Below, in pieces: positions 11,362 to 22,296 of a stretch of 64,000 bases of DNA. The position numbers and the translations under genes were made by a program. The stretch comes from Populus alba. Taxonomy: Eukaryota > Streptophyta > Magnoliopsida > Malpighiales > Salicaceae. The notes under the pieces are model-generated. The model made no database searches, was not told the DNA's origin, and saw only the letters and a program-made list of their open reading frames with translations. Location: assembly GCF_005239225.2 (NCBI RefSeq), contig NC_133298.1, positions 4,774,001-4,838,000 on the forward strand, written 5' to 3'. Positions within the stretch are counted from its first letter, which is position 1, and each line of letters opens with the position of its first letter.

Positions 11362-14300
11362 GGTCCATTGATTGGATATATCTGTGTGTTGTGAGGAAGA
11401 AGAAAAGAAAGTTTGGTTAGAGGAAACTTGAAAACCTAACAGTCAAAGGAAGGCAAGAAGGTCAGGTGGTGGCAGTAGTCGTAGTATGACAGTTTGAGTA
11501 TGGTGGGTTTTGGCGGGCAAGATGAAACTACCAAATACCAATACCATCCTTGCTTCGGCTGGTTGGGCTGAGCCTTTAAAATCTTAATGGTCACCGGAGA
11601 TGAGATGAGACTACTAAACCCAGTTCATCATTTCGGTTTTGGATTCTGAATCAATTAAAAACTAAAGTTGGAATTTTTATTTGAATCATAATTCAAGATT
11701 TATTTTTATAAATAACTTTGGATTATAATAAATTAAAGTGACTTTTAAGCTAGAGTTATGTTTAATAAAAATAACTCAAAACAACATTTTTTAGAAAAGA
11801 AAATAGCAATATAAGTTAAACTTCAAAAATATTTATAATTTCTTTTCGGGTAAAAAATCCCAAAATAACTTAATTCAATTTATAAAAAAATATAATGCTA
11901 AAGACTTGTTTGTTTAGGTTACTAATGGTATATATTGAAAGGATACAACGTAATTGCAATATGTTACAAAATTACACAATCTAAGTTTATCTAAATTTAG
12001 TTAAAGTTATATATATATAAAAAAAAGATCATCAGTTTTTATTCGTAGCTTTCCAAAGATATCCATTTTCTTAGTATAAAATTATTGAATCTATTTTTAG
12101 AGGTTTAGTCCTTCTAAACTTATATTGTAGAATTAAATCTTAGAAAAAACTACCGTAATTTTTTGTTGTTTCTTTTGTATGGACTAATTCCATTTTAAAT
12201 GTTTGTTAAAAGTCTAATAGCTTGATACTTTTATAGATGACATTATTTTGTTATTGTATCAATCATTATATTACATTATGGATTATAGAGTGATGATTTT
12301 GTCATTTTAAAAGAATTTTGACTATTCAAGAGCAATTTTATCATTTTAAAAACACTAATTGGTCATTAAGTATTGCCTAGGTTACTTTTATCTTTTTAAT
12401 TTTCTTAAAATAATATAATTATTTTTTTGCCTCCATGCTAAAAAAAAATTGAATTGCTGGGGCAAAGGTGTTTATGCATTTTATATTTTTATAAGATTAT
12501 GAAATGATATTTAAACCATTACATTGGGAGGGGGGTTTATCTTTTTATGTTGGTTTTTTTTGTGCATAGAATGTGTTCGTGACCTTATAGTGGTGCATGC
12601 AGTGTATCTCATTGGCCAAAAATATTATTTTATCATGTTATTAGAAGCGTCGCCTCGTTTTTTTTCTCATGGTGTGACATGTCGTGGTGATTGATAAATG
12701 ATTTTTTACTGGTGGTTGTTTTTTTTTTTTTTCCTTCTTGATTTTCACTTTTTCCCGGCAAAAGCACACACCTATATTCTTTTCATTTGGTTTTTTAATC
12801 TTAGTCTTTAGGTTTTTTATTGTTTATTTTAGTCCTTAGCCTTTTAGGAAAGTTTTTTATGTTTTTAATTTCATAATTAAAACACAATTTGGCATTCATT
12901 ATTGTTTTTGATTTTGGTCCCTTTTCATTTAATTTCTATTCTTTTCCCAACTTTTTTAAAAAAGTTTTGTTGTTTTTGATTTCATTATTCAATCAAAGTT
13001 GTTATTTTATTTTTTAAAAAATTTAGACCTCATCATTTTGATTTCTTTTTCCTTCTGTTAAAGATTTTTTCTTTTTAATCTATCACTCTAATGTTAATAT
13101 TTTTGACGCATTTTAAATTATTTTTTTATTTTAATTATCAGATTTTTTATGCCCTCATTATTTTAATTATATTTTTTGTGGTATATATATTTTTCCTAGT
13201 TTTATCATATGATGTTTGACTTGTTGGGGATCGAGCTTTGTAGTTTTTATTTTTATTTTTCATCATTCTAATCTAGTGACATGGGTCATTAGTTTTAAGA
13301 GTTGGTATAATTAGAGATTCCTTTTTTTTTTTTTTTAAATAAAGGTTTATTTTTTATTTAATTCTTGAATGCTTTATTTTTATTTTATGTTGATGAGCTT
13401 TATTTTATAAAAAAATAATTATTTTTAAATAATATTTTTGATATGTTCGACCTTATATAATTTTTTTTATTCACCTAGTTTCGTGTGTGTTTATATTTTA
13501 TTTATTTTCATAAATAAATTTGGTTGGGACAAATAGATAAATATCTTATTTTGCGATAATAAATATCTTGATCTATATTTATCATTCATTTTTTTCGATC
13601 TCTTTTAGTCATTGTTAATAATTTTTTTATCTATTTATATTGATGATTATCTATTTATTATTTTGATTATATTTTTTATTATTAAATGATGTTATTTTAT
13701 TTTATTTTTAAATAAAAATAAATCTTGAAGCACTAATAATCTGTCTAATCCATGATGGGCTTGGACCGGGTTTTTATAACCTTGCCAAAATCCAATGTTA
13801 AACCCCATCATCATCAAGGCCCAATGTTTTACATAATTGAAGGGTCCATTGGGCTCCTGCATCACGTGGATGATCTCATTCAATTCTCATTTTCTCTAGA
13901 CCCCACGTGAGTTCGAAAGTTTCCCATGTCACGGTGCTCGTTAATGGGTAAACTTCATTTTCATCCTTATAATCTAACAATACTCTATTTATACTCTCAA
14001 ATTTTCAGTAATTGCCGCAATCCCCGTATGAACTAATTTCATTCGTGAAAATACCTTAAACTTTGACTCGACACAAGTGTGGCTAGAATATTTATAAACC
14101 TAAATTATGTACCTTAAAACATACGATTGAGACTTGTAGAAACTACAAGGATGAAATTGAAAGAAGTTAGATTATTGGAGCATAGATGAAACAGTAATAA
14201 ACATATAGGACCTAAAATATACATTATCAATCTTATATGAATTCTTTAATGAATTTAAAGGTGTTTTGCTGGAGTGCTTACTTGGAAAGAAAAGGGTTCC

Positions 14301-15044
14301 ATTTTTGCCTCACATATATATATATATATACACGTATAAGAGTTGGGTTTTCTCACTTACAATTCTCTCCCTTGAAACTCTCTCACTTTTTTGTCCTCTT
14401 TGATTTTTTTGTGTTATTGGTCGATCATCATCTCCATCAACTTTCCTGTTCTCTATCCCGGCGAATCCAAATCTCTCTGATCTCTATCCGTCTCTCTTTT
14501 ACTGGGTACGTCACCATCAACAACCTATCTCAGATCACATAAAGCATGCAGTTTTTTTTAAGGGAAAAGGCCTTTTTTTGTGTTTAATTTCTGTTATACC
14601 GTTTAGCTGTCAAAAACCTGAATTCTGAATGGTGGGTTCTCGTCAAAATGCAGATATAAGGCATCCTGTTTTGAATTTTCCATGCTGTCCTTTTGTTTTT
14701 ATCATTTTTATGGTGATCTGGTACTGAATATATGTTGATCTTGCTTGTTTTGGAGCAATCCTTTCTGTATTTCTGTTCCAGAGTTGAATAGTCTCTTGCA
14801 GTTTAAAAAAGTTTTAATCTTTATCTGTTTCTTTGGAAAGTTTGTTGTTAATGTTATTGAAATGGAAATATGATTATAGTTTTTCCTTCCTTTTTTTTCT
14901 CTCCTGATTTTGAGATGACTTTCCTTTTCAGTTTGGTAAATTGAGAATTTCGAATCAGTTTTTTTTTTTTTTGTGCAGTGGCATACAGTGGACTGTTAGG
15001 TGGTTTGGTTTTAGCCTTTTTAGCTTAGCTGTGTGCACATATAA
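11362..15044. other. Intergenic AT/T-rich DNA with promoters at both ends
   Basis: 11362-11640 is the probable promoter and leader of the coiled-coil gene. 11640-13700 is strongly AT-rich with long T runs and repeated stretches such as TTTTTAATCTTAGTC and TTTTGATTTC, which look like a decayed, unidentified repeat. No coding frame is convincing. Two CACGTG sites occur at 13863 and 13904. A (TA)n run at about 14317-14333 precedes the probable 5' UTR exon of the zinc-finger gene. That exon seems to end at a GTACGT donor near 14503, and the UTR intron ends at TTTGTGCAG near 14979. Confidence 0.55.
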
Positions 15045-18000
15045 ATGCCAGTTGTGACTCCTGTGAACAGTATTACTGATGTGATGAGACCAGAGGAGGG
15101 GAATGATTCTTCTCTGGATACATTCATCAGGGATGCCATTGGGAGACAGCCTCTTCTTTCTTTTTCGAGGCCAAATGATAAACCTGTTCAGTGGATCCAA
15201 TTACTCAATGCTCTTGATCAGCCAGGTACTAAATTATGACTAAATGAATTGTAAGTGAAAAAAGAATGCCTCTTCATTCAGTTGCTGGGTTTTTAGGTTG
15301 AGGTTGGCATATGACCTTATGTGACATTGAAGCCATGCAATTGATTTCCTTGGCTTTCGTTTTTGCAGATTACCCAGGTTGGCCTTTGCTCACTCCTTTG
15401 AAGGTGCAGATGCAAAAATGCAGCAAGTGTTCCCGAGAATTTTGTTCTTCCATTAACTATAGAAGACACTTGCGTGTTCACCATAGGTTGAAAAGACTTG
15501 ATAAGGTTTAATTCATTTCTCTGGCAGAAATGCTCATTCTTTTGTTTGTGGATGGCTGCTTTAACTTTTTTTCACATTTTGGAACTTGAGAATCTGGTGT
15601 TCCTTGTAGTTATATGTCTGCTTGATGTTCAGCACTGACTCTGTTGATTTTTCACACTGAATAGTTTCTTTTATAACTATTCTCTTCTTAATTTACATGC
15701 TATAAATTCCTCTGAAATATGTTGTACTTCACCTTGTAGGATTCTGCCAAAAACAGGGACATGTTAGGAGCATTTTGGGATAAGGTGAAGTATCTCCCCT
15801 CTCCTTAGGGAGTTTTGGCTGAACCCATCTCTTTTTACAGAATTTTAAATCTTCTAATTTTTTCAGCTTTCTGAGGATGAGGCAAAGGAAATATTATCAT
15901 TCAAGGATGTGACCTTGGAGGTATTCTATTGGTTCCTCATCTGTCTGTTTAAATGGATATGTTTTACAGCTTTATAAATAATTAAACATGAATTGTCTAT
16001 GAAGTTCCTCATCTGTGTTTTCAATAACAGGTTTAACTTGTGTATCTGATGTTGGCAGCATGCTATATTCTGTTTGAAACATGCACTGTACATTTGTCTG
16101 TTTGATATGCTCAGTGTGATTGATACTGCAAAGAGGGTGTCTAGTTCCCAATTTTAGTTATTTGATGTTGCAAAATGCTCAGATGTCATTCAAAAATGTT
16201 TCTGTGAAAATTTCTTATGCTGCCAATAACAAATTTAAAAACCTTTCTCCCCTTTTACTTTGTCAAGATTAGTTTCTTCAGTTTTGTTGGATGTTTTAAT
16301 GTAGCTAGCAGAAATGATAGTGAATTTGGATTCCAGTTGAATTATTGATATTAGCTGCTGACTGTCTTTATTTGTCCCATATTTTTATATGTTGACTAAT
16401 AAGCATCTGGAGTAGGAATCTTTACCTTTTCCTTACAATAAAATGTTCATTGTCAATCTATAATCATTTTGTAAGCATTTTCTCCACTTTTCCTTAATTA
16501 CTTACTAGGAAGTTCCAGGGTCTTCGATTATAAAGTCATTGACGACAGTTATTCGGAAACCAGTGATTTCTTCGCTTACTCAATCTTGTTGGAGAGCTGG
16601 TTCTGCCCTTTTGGTAAGGGAGCATCCTTTCCTTGTCATTGTTTTTCCTCTGGATTTTGTTTGGTTTTCATCTGTCATGTTATTTATCCTAAAAATGTAA
16701 TGTATCCTTATTCTTGATAGGATCTTGTCCAAGGGAGGCCCTCCAGGTTTCCTTTGTCTTCTGGACAGCTATTCAGTATTCTTGATGATGCAAGTGAAAA
16801 AACGTTTTTGTGTGGAACAGCTGTATTAATACAAAAATATATTTTTGATGGTGGGGCTGGGAAGATTGGGCTTGAAACAAAGAATATAGTTGCTTGCACA
16901 AGCTTTGTGGTGGAACAGAAATTGGTATCTTTCTTTCCTTTCCTTTCCTTTCATTTGTTTGGGCTCAATTACTTCCAAAGTTCCAATTATCATTAAGCAT
17001 ACCAGTGCTCTGGTGTTGCATTCACCAAAGCTGTTCCTTAAACACTGTTGCACTGAGTAATGTGCTGGTCTGTCTTGTTCTTGCCATTTGTGTTCTCTGT
17101 ATTCAGATTAAAGCATGGCTTGCAGACAAGGATGCGGAAGCTTTGAGGTGCCAAAAGTTGCTCGTGGAGGAGGAGGAAGCCGCCCAAAGAAGGTGCACCT
17201 TATGTTCACACTTCTACATTGAATGTGTGATGCTTCTTTGTATCTTACTTATATTGCAAGTTTAGTTTGCTCTTGAACTTGTCTACCTTTCATTGTCATT
17301 GAAATCCATCATATCAAAGTAGGAGCCATTGATGATATCAGGAAGGAAAAAATTAAGAAGGCAAGAATTAAAATAATCAGAGAAAAGCTCATGAGGAGAT
17401 GTATCTTTCATGCTTTCTTGTTAGATCTTTTTTATCATTTGAATCAATGAATCTTTCCTAATGATCATTCTATAGTTTTGATTATTTGAGAGTTTACCGG
17501 CCTATTCTCAATTAAACTGGCATTTATGGTTGGAGCTACTCATCGTTTATTCTTCATGGAAATTACATGGACTCTATGCATTGGCATAACATTGGAAACA
17601 TGATTAATTATTACAAGTAAAAGAATATTGAACTGCACCAGTGTAAAAAATACAGCACATAAAGTAGAATCAGATATGATAAGAGCTCATGTTTCATAAA
17701 GATTTTTCTTTGCATGGATCCGCTGCTCTATTAAGCTCTCAAACTTATATTCTGAAAACTGGACTTTTCATTGAACTGTTAAGGGACAAGTTTAAGATTC
17801 AGATATTCAACCATCATAGCTCAGACATTACCTCACCTAATTTCTTCATCGTTACTTCTTGACACCTTCAGAAAGGCCACCTCAATATATTAGAATTATA
17901 AATTTCCCATTTAGCCAAAAAGTTGACTTTTTCTGTGTGTTGTTCCGTGGGGGTTCAAAAACTTGACTCTTGAATTGCATGGACATATTTTAATTCCTAA

Positions 18001-19428
18001 ATTTGTAGGCTGGCTGAACTCTTGGAAAGGAAGAGGCAGAAAAAACTGAGGCACAAAGAACAGAAAGCAAAGGAGCAAAGGCAAGACGAGAAGGTCGATG
18101 TTAAGTGTATTGATGACACTTTGGAGGCTGTGCCTCAAGCTGAACAATCTTGCCCCTTGGCTATATCTGATTCTGATACGCTTGGTTCAGAGACCCTGCC
18201 AGATGATGTTCCCTCATCTCTTGAACCCTTACTGCTACCAAGAACAGATGAAGATGTTGATTTGGAAAATCAGATAGTGCATGGTGGCGAACGGTCAAAG
18301 TTACTAGGAAATAGTCATAGGCATATGGTTGTTACTCGATGGCATGCTCCTTCAAGATCACAACGGAATAGTCTGTCAAATGTCTTCCATGCAAGTCAAA
18401 ATTCTCAATCTCCAAAACCTGGCGCCATGGAGAAGCATGGAATTCAAAGGGATTTTAAGCCTGGGCCCATGGTCAATGGCAATAGAAAGTGGAGCCAAAA
18501 ACCTAAACCAGGACATAATGGGGAGAGTCTTAAAGCTAGAGTAAAAAAGGAAGTAATAACTGAACCAGAGCATGAGAAGAAGGGGGAGGTTCTGATTGGC
18601 TCTATATCTGTCACTCTTGGAAATTGTAGCCATGATGAAAGTAACAACTTGGATGGAGCCCAGGATGATTGCCTTATAGAGCATGAAATTTCAAAGAAGA
18701 AAAATGTGCAGGAGAAGCACAACAGACCTGATTCTGTTCAATGTGGCATGAATCGGCCAACAGTAAAGCTTTGGAGGCCTGTTAGTCGAAATGGAACAAA
18801 AGGTCTAATACTAGTTGAGAATGGCAATAGAAAATGCCAACCCGATGGCATTGATGGTAAGGTTGAGGATCAGATCTTGTTCAATAACAGCTCTCTAAGA
18901 TCATGTGCCATGGATGATAGCTTTGGTGGGATGGAGAATGGTTCTCCACTGGGGGATCTTCACCGAGGAGGCTTGCAGTTCTCAAGCCATGAAGCAAAGG
19001 CTTTTCTTGCAGAGAGTAAGTTCAACTTTGTTTCTTGCAGAGAGTAAGTTCAACTTTGTTTGCAGCTGCACGTGTTAAAGTCCTTTTCCGACCATAACAT
19101 GTTATCACTCTGCTCTTATATGTTCATAGTTTAAGTTGCGTGGCTCTTCTCACACTTGTCTGATTGACTATATTATCATGTAGGGTGGAAGCGGGCCATT
19201 GCTGCTGAACATGTGAAATTGGCTCTATCCCCAGACTATCGAGTTGCTGCAAATCATTCATTGGATATTAGAAAGCAAGACGTCAATGGCAGTGCAGAAA
19301 ATCAGTTGGTTGATGTGGAGGCACAGGAGTCATCAACTGCTGGAGCTGGTAAAGCCAAGTGTAAAACAAAGCCTGATAAGGGTGTCAAGATAAAGTATAT
19401 ACCACCTAAACGAAGAGCCATCACTTAA
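15045..19428 (+). CDS. C2H2 zinc-finger protein with Lys/Glu-rich coiled region (NST1-like annotation group)
   Basis: Exons: 15045-15225, 15369-15505, 15740-15784, 15867-15920, 16509-16613, 16721-16924, 17107-17192, 18009-19015 and 19184-19428, giving 687 aa. A single classic zinc finger, C-X2-C-X12-H-X3-H (CSKCSREF...RRHLRVHH), lies near residues 78-99. Conserved DSAKNRDMLGAFWDK, LSEDEAKEILSFKD and TFLCGTAVLIQKYIFDGG segments follow. Then comes a strongly basic/acidic helix (EEEEAAQRRLAELLERKRQKK) and a long Ser/Asn/Pro-rich tail ending in a basic KVKIKYIPPKRRAIT-like end. Plant relatives are usually labelled uncharacterised or stress response protein NST1. Nuclear nucleic-acid binding is plausible but unproven. 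A 5' UTR intron seems present. The donor of exon 8 sits in a duplicated 28-mer; the first copy keeps the frame (FLAE joined to RWKRAIAAEHVK). Confidence 0.82.
19003..19058 (+). repeat. Perfect 28-bp tandem duplication across a splice donor
   Basis: The unit 19003-19030 is repeated exactly at 19031-19058. Each copy contains TTGCAG followed by AGAGTAAGT, that is, an acceptor-like and a donor site. Use of the first donor (exon end 19015) keeps the zinc-finger protein in frame. Confidence 0.95.
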
Positions 19429-20590
19429 TATAAGATTGACAAGAGAGAGGGTTTTTTTATTTTATTTTACAGAGGTGCACAGTTTAATCATCGCTGTATT
19501 CTTAGCAGAGGTTGCAGTTTTACTGGTGGTTCTGTCAGAAATTTGAAGACAGGTTTTGCCGGAAAGTCCTTTCCCCCCTTTGTCGTAGGATATTCGACTT
19601 AGGTATTTTTGGAGAAATAGTCCAAATTTTTGTGTAATAAATTTGGTTTTCTTGGCATTGCAAAGTTCGGGGTTCTTATTTTCATTGATTCAGCAGAAAA
19701 TGGAACCTGAATGAATGTAGACTAGCGAACATAGCTTTTATTCATTTTTGGGCATTGGTCATTAGCTGGTATGGAGGCCTGTTCAGGTGATTTTTGATAC
19801 ATCACTTCACTTTTGGTTAATCTCACGTTAATCCTTCTGGTTTGGTTAAAAACAAGTTCGTTTCAATTAGAAAATTTTATAAAATACATTACGATTCAAA
19901 ATCTGATTTAAGAATTGAACATTTGACAAGGTAGAGAGTGCCTGCTCACGAAGTTATCACTCCGTTAAATCTTTTTTTTTTTTTTTTTCAAAAAAGATGA
20001 ACTTTGTGGGTGTGCAGGGCCTCGTGCCCCCCCTGATCTCGTATCATTCTCTATTAAAATCAATGTTGTCATGGCTTCAAACCCTTTATTTTGATTTTAG
20101 TAGTAAAGGTATCTGTGGATCCATGAAAGAAATTACTGTCGTATTCATTCTTGATGAGTTTCTATATATCATGCGCAGCTGAGCTACAGCTCTTGTATTT
20201 ATTTTTTGGGGTTTTCTCGTCGGCTGCACCAGCGGCATCACCACGACAGAAAAGAAAAACACTGCCAAGCACTGAAACTTCGGTTTTTGCATGGGTAAGA
20301 ACCAAGAACTGAAACAGTGACAATCCCAAATCTGAAGCCTTAAGAGCTGCTACCACGTTGACCAAGAAGATACAACACCCCCAATTCCCACACCAACACA
20401 AGACACGTTTTCTACTTATCCTCCTTAAGCTCCTCACAAACTGCCACTTGTACACTCTCCTTGCCTCATACCTATTTACTAGATCGAATATCCTCTCCTC
20501 TTATATTTCACTCCTCTGATTCATCTCTCCATTTCTTTTCCTCTCTCAATACTGTACACAAAATTGCAAATTAGCCAAAACTAGAACAAA
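19429..20590. other. Intergenic: zinc-finger 3' UTR and promoter of the DUF7733-like gene
   Basis: A T-rich 3' UTR runs to about 19700. A T-run followed by unremarkable sequence lies around 19970-20160. The last 100 bases are pyrimidine-rich with TATATTTCACTCC at about 20502, a likely core promoter/leader. No gene seen. Confidence 0.5.
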
Positions 20591-21337
20591 ATGTCAGGTG
20601 GTGTTGGTCCAACATGTAATGACATAAGCCTTCCAAACGAAAGAGAACAAGAACAGAAGCTCCAAGAAGACCTTGCTTCCATGAAAAACCCTAAAAGCAC
20701 TACCACTTCAAAGAAAGCTGGTTTCTTGAGCTTTCGTCAACTAAATGTTCTTGCTGTTATGACTGTCTTTGCTGCGAGTGGGATGGTAAGCCCTGAAGAC
20801 TTCGCTTTTGTTGTCTTCTCCATCATTTACCTGTACTTTTTCTCCAAAGTTGCATTCCCTACCACCAACCCTCCCAGAGACTCTGTAGTTTTCGATCCGA
20901 AAAACAAGATTCTTCGCCTATACGTGTTTGTGGCTGCTATTATTGGACTCTTTCTCCCCATAGCATACATCTTTGAAGGCATTTTCGAGGGAGATAAAGA
21001 AGGGATCAAGGCAGCAGCGCCGCATGTTTTTCTCCTAGCAGCTCAGGTTTTCATGGAAGGAGTGGCATGTTCTGACAGGTTTTCGATCCCAATTCGTGTT
21101 TTCGTGCCTGTGTTTTACAATTCAAGGAGGATTTTCACACTTGTGGATTGGTTGAGGGATGAGATCTCAAAGGCGGAACAGGATTATGGAGGATCTACTT
21201 GGAGGCTCCATATTGGTAGAGCTCTTGCTGTGGCTAACCTGGCCTTTTGGTGCTTCAATCTTTTCGGCTTCTTGTTGCCTGTTTATATCCCTAGAGCCTT
21301 CAAGAAGTACTACTCTGGATTCAAGGTCAAGGATTAA
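20591..21337 (+). CDS. Single-exon multi-pass membrane protein (DUF7733-like)
   Basis: 248 aa, uninterrupted. The N-terminus (about 1-50) is hydrophilic with Glu/Gln and Lys. Hydrophobic segments follow near residues 55-85 (LNVLAVMTVFAASGMV and FAFVVFSIIYLYFF), about 115-135 (YVFVAAIIGLFLPIAYIF) and about 222-240 (LAFWCFNLFGFLLPVYIP). A conserved-looking RFSIPIRVFVPVFYNSRRIF block sits at about 165-185. The C-terminus is basic. The layout and the VFVPVFYNSRRIFTL-type signature fit the plant DUF7733 group, whose function is unknown to me. There are no introns, unlike the neighbours. The first ATG is used; it follows a pyrimidine-rich leader. Confidence 0.82.
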   Translation: MSGGVGPTCNDISLPNEREQEQKLQEDLASMKNPKSTTTSKKAGFLSFRQLNVLAVMTVFAASGMVSPEDFAFVVFSIIYLYFFSKVAFPTTNPPRDSVVFDPKNKILRLYVFVAAIIGLFLPIAYIFEGIFEGDKEGIKAAAPHVFLLAAQVFMEGVACSDRFSIPIRVFVPVFYNSRRIFTLVDWLRDEISKAEQDYGGSTWRLHIGRALAVANLAFWCFNLFGFLLPVYIPRAFKKYYSGFKVKD

Positions 21338-22296
21338 ATCTGCCATGGTTGTTGTTTCATAATCCATTAGGATGGAGTAGAAGAATAAAAATATCTTAGT
21401 TTCTACAGCTTCATATGCCGTAATTGTTTGCAATAATTAAGCAAGTGCTCCTGTATTTCTTACTTCTGGTATGCTAAATACTTGGCCTAATCCTAGACTG
21501 ATTACTTTCTGGAAAATAAAATCTAAATGACATTTGATTTAATGATAAAAAAGGTGGCGTCCGTCGTGCGGTTTCAGGCATCCGTCGGACTGGTTACTCC
21601 CACTCGTGTCACCAGACAACATCTAGGAACGAGCGGAGTCAAGGATTTGTTACATAAGTAGCTATGTATCGTCAAATCTTTTTCTATAGGTCGGAGATCT
21701 TCATGAAGGCGGCGATAGGAAGCATTCTGACATTCTGTAAATGTTGAAAAAAATTTGAATGGCATTCAATAGAAAGAAAACAAAAAATTTGTGGAAGCAA
21801 TATGTTTCGAAGGTACAAGAGCTAGCCGATGAAAACAGCTGAAAGTCACAAACAAAAGCCAACAGCAGAAAAAATACAGACAACTGAGCAAATTGTGCTC
21901 AAATTGTCCACTATGAGTTCTTTTCATTTCTAATTTCTAAACTTTTCGAACATACAAGGATGCCCAGGAAGAATTTTGCATTTTTGGTGGGTCAAACAAA
22001 CAATATGCTCACATGCCATACACACCAAATAACAGCCTCAATTCTTCCAGCATCTGACAGCAGCGAACCCCGTGCAGTATCTTCTCCAAAACACTCATGC
22101 TGCTGAAGGTTTTTGAAAGGGCAAGAGTATCCTCACATTATCTCCGGTCCAAACCTGTTATACATATCAAATATTGCATTCATTACATTAGAAAATCTAT
22201 CAATGGATCGAGCCCTATGGAAGTCCGCTATACCATCTAGACCAAAAGATTCATGTATGCTATGCCTTTCCGTGAGGACTTGGAAAAAATTTTCAC
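21338..22296. other. Convergent 3' flanks
   Basis: Facing 3' ends of the DUF7733-like gene (+) and the SKP1-like 21 gene (-). 21550-21730 is richer in CG dinucleotides than its surroundings and of unknown origin. The remainder is probable 3' UTR of the SKP1-like gene. No coding frame is supported. Confidence 0.45.
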
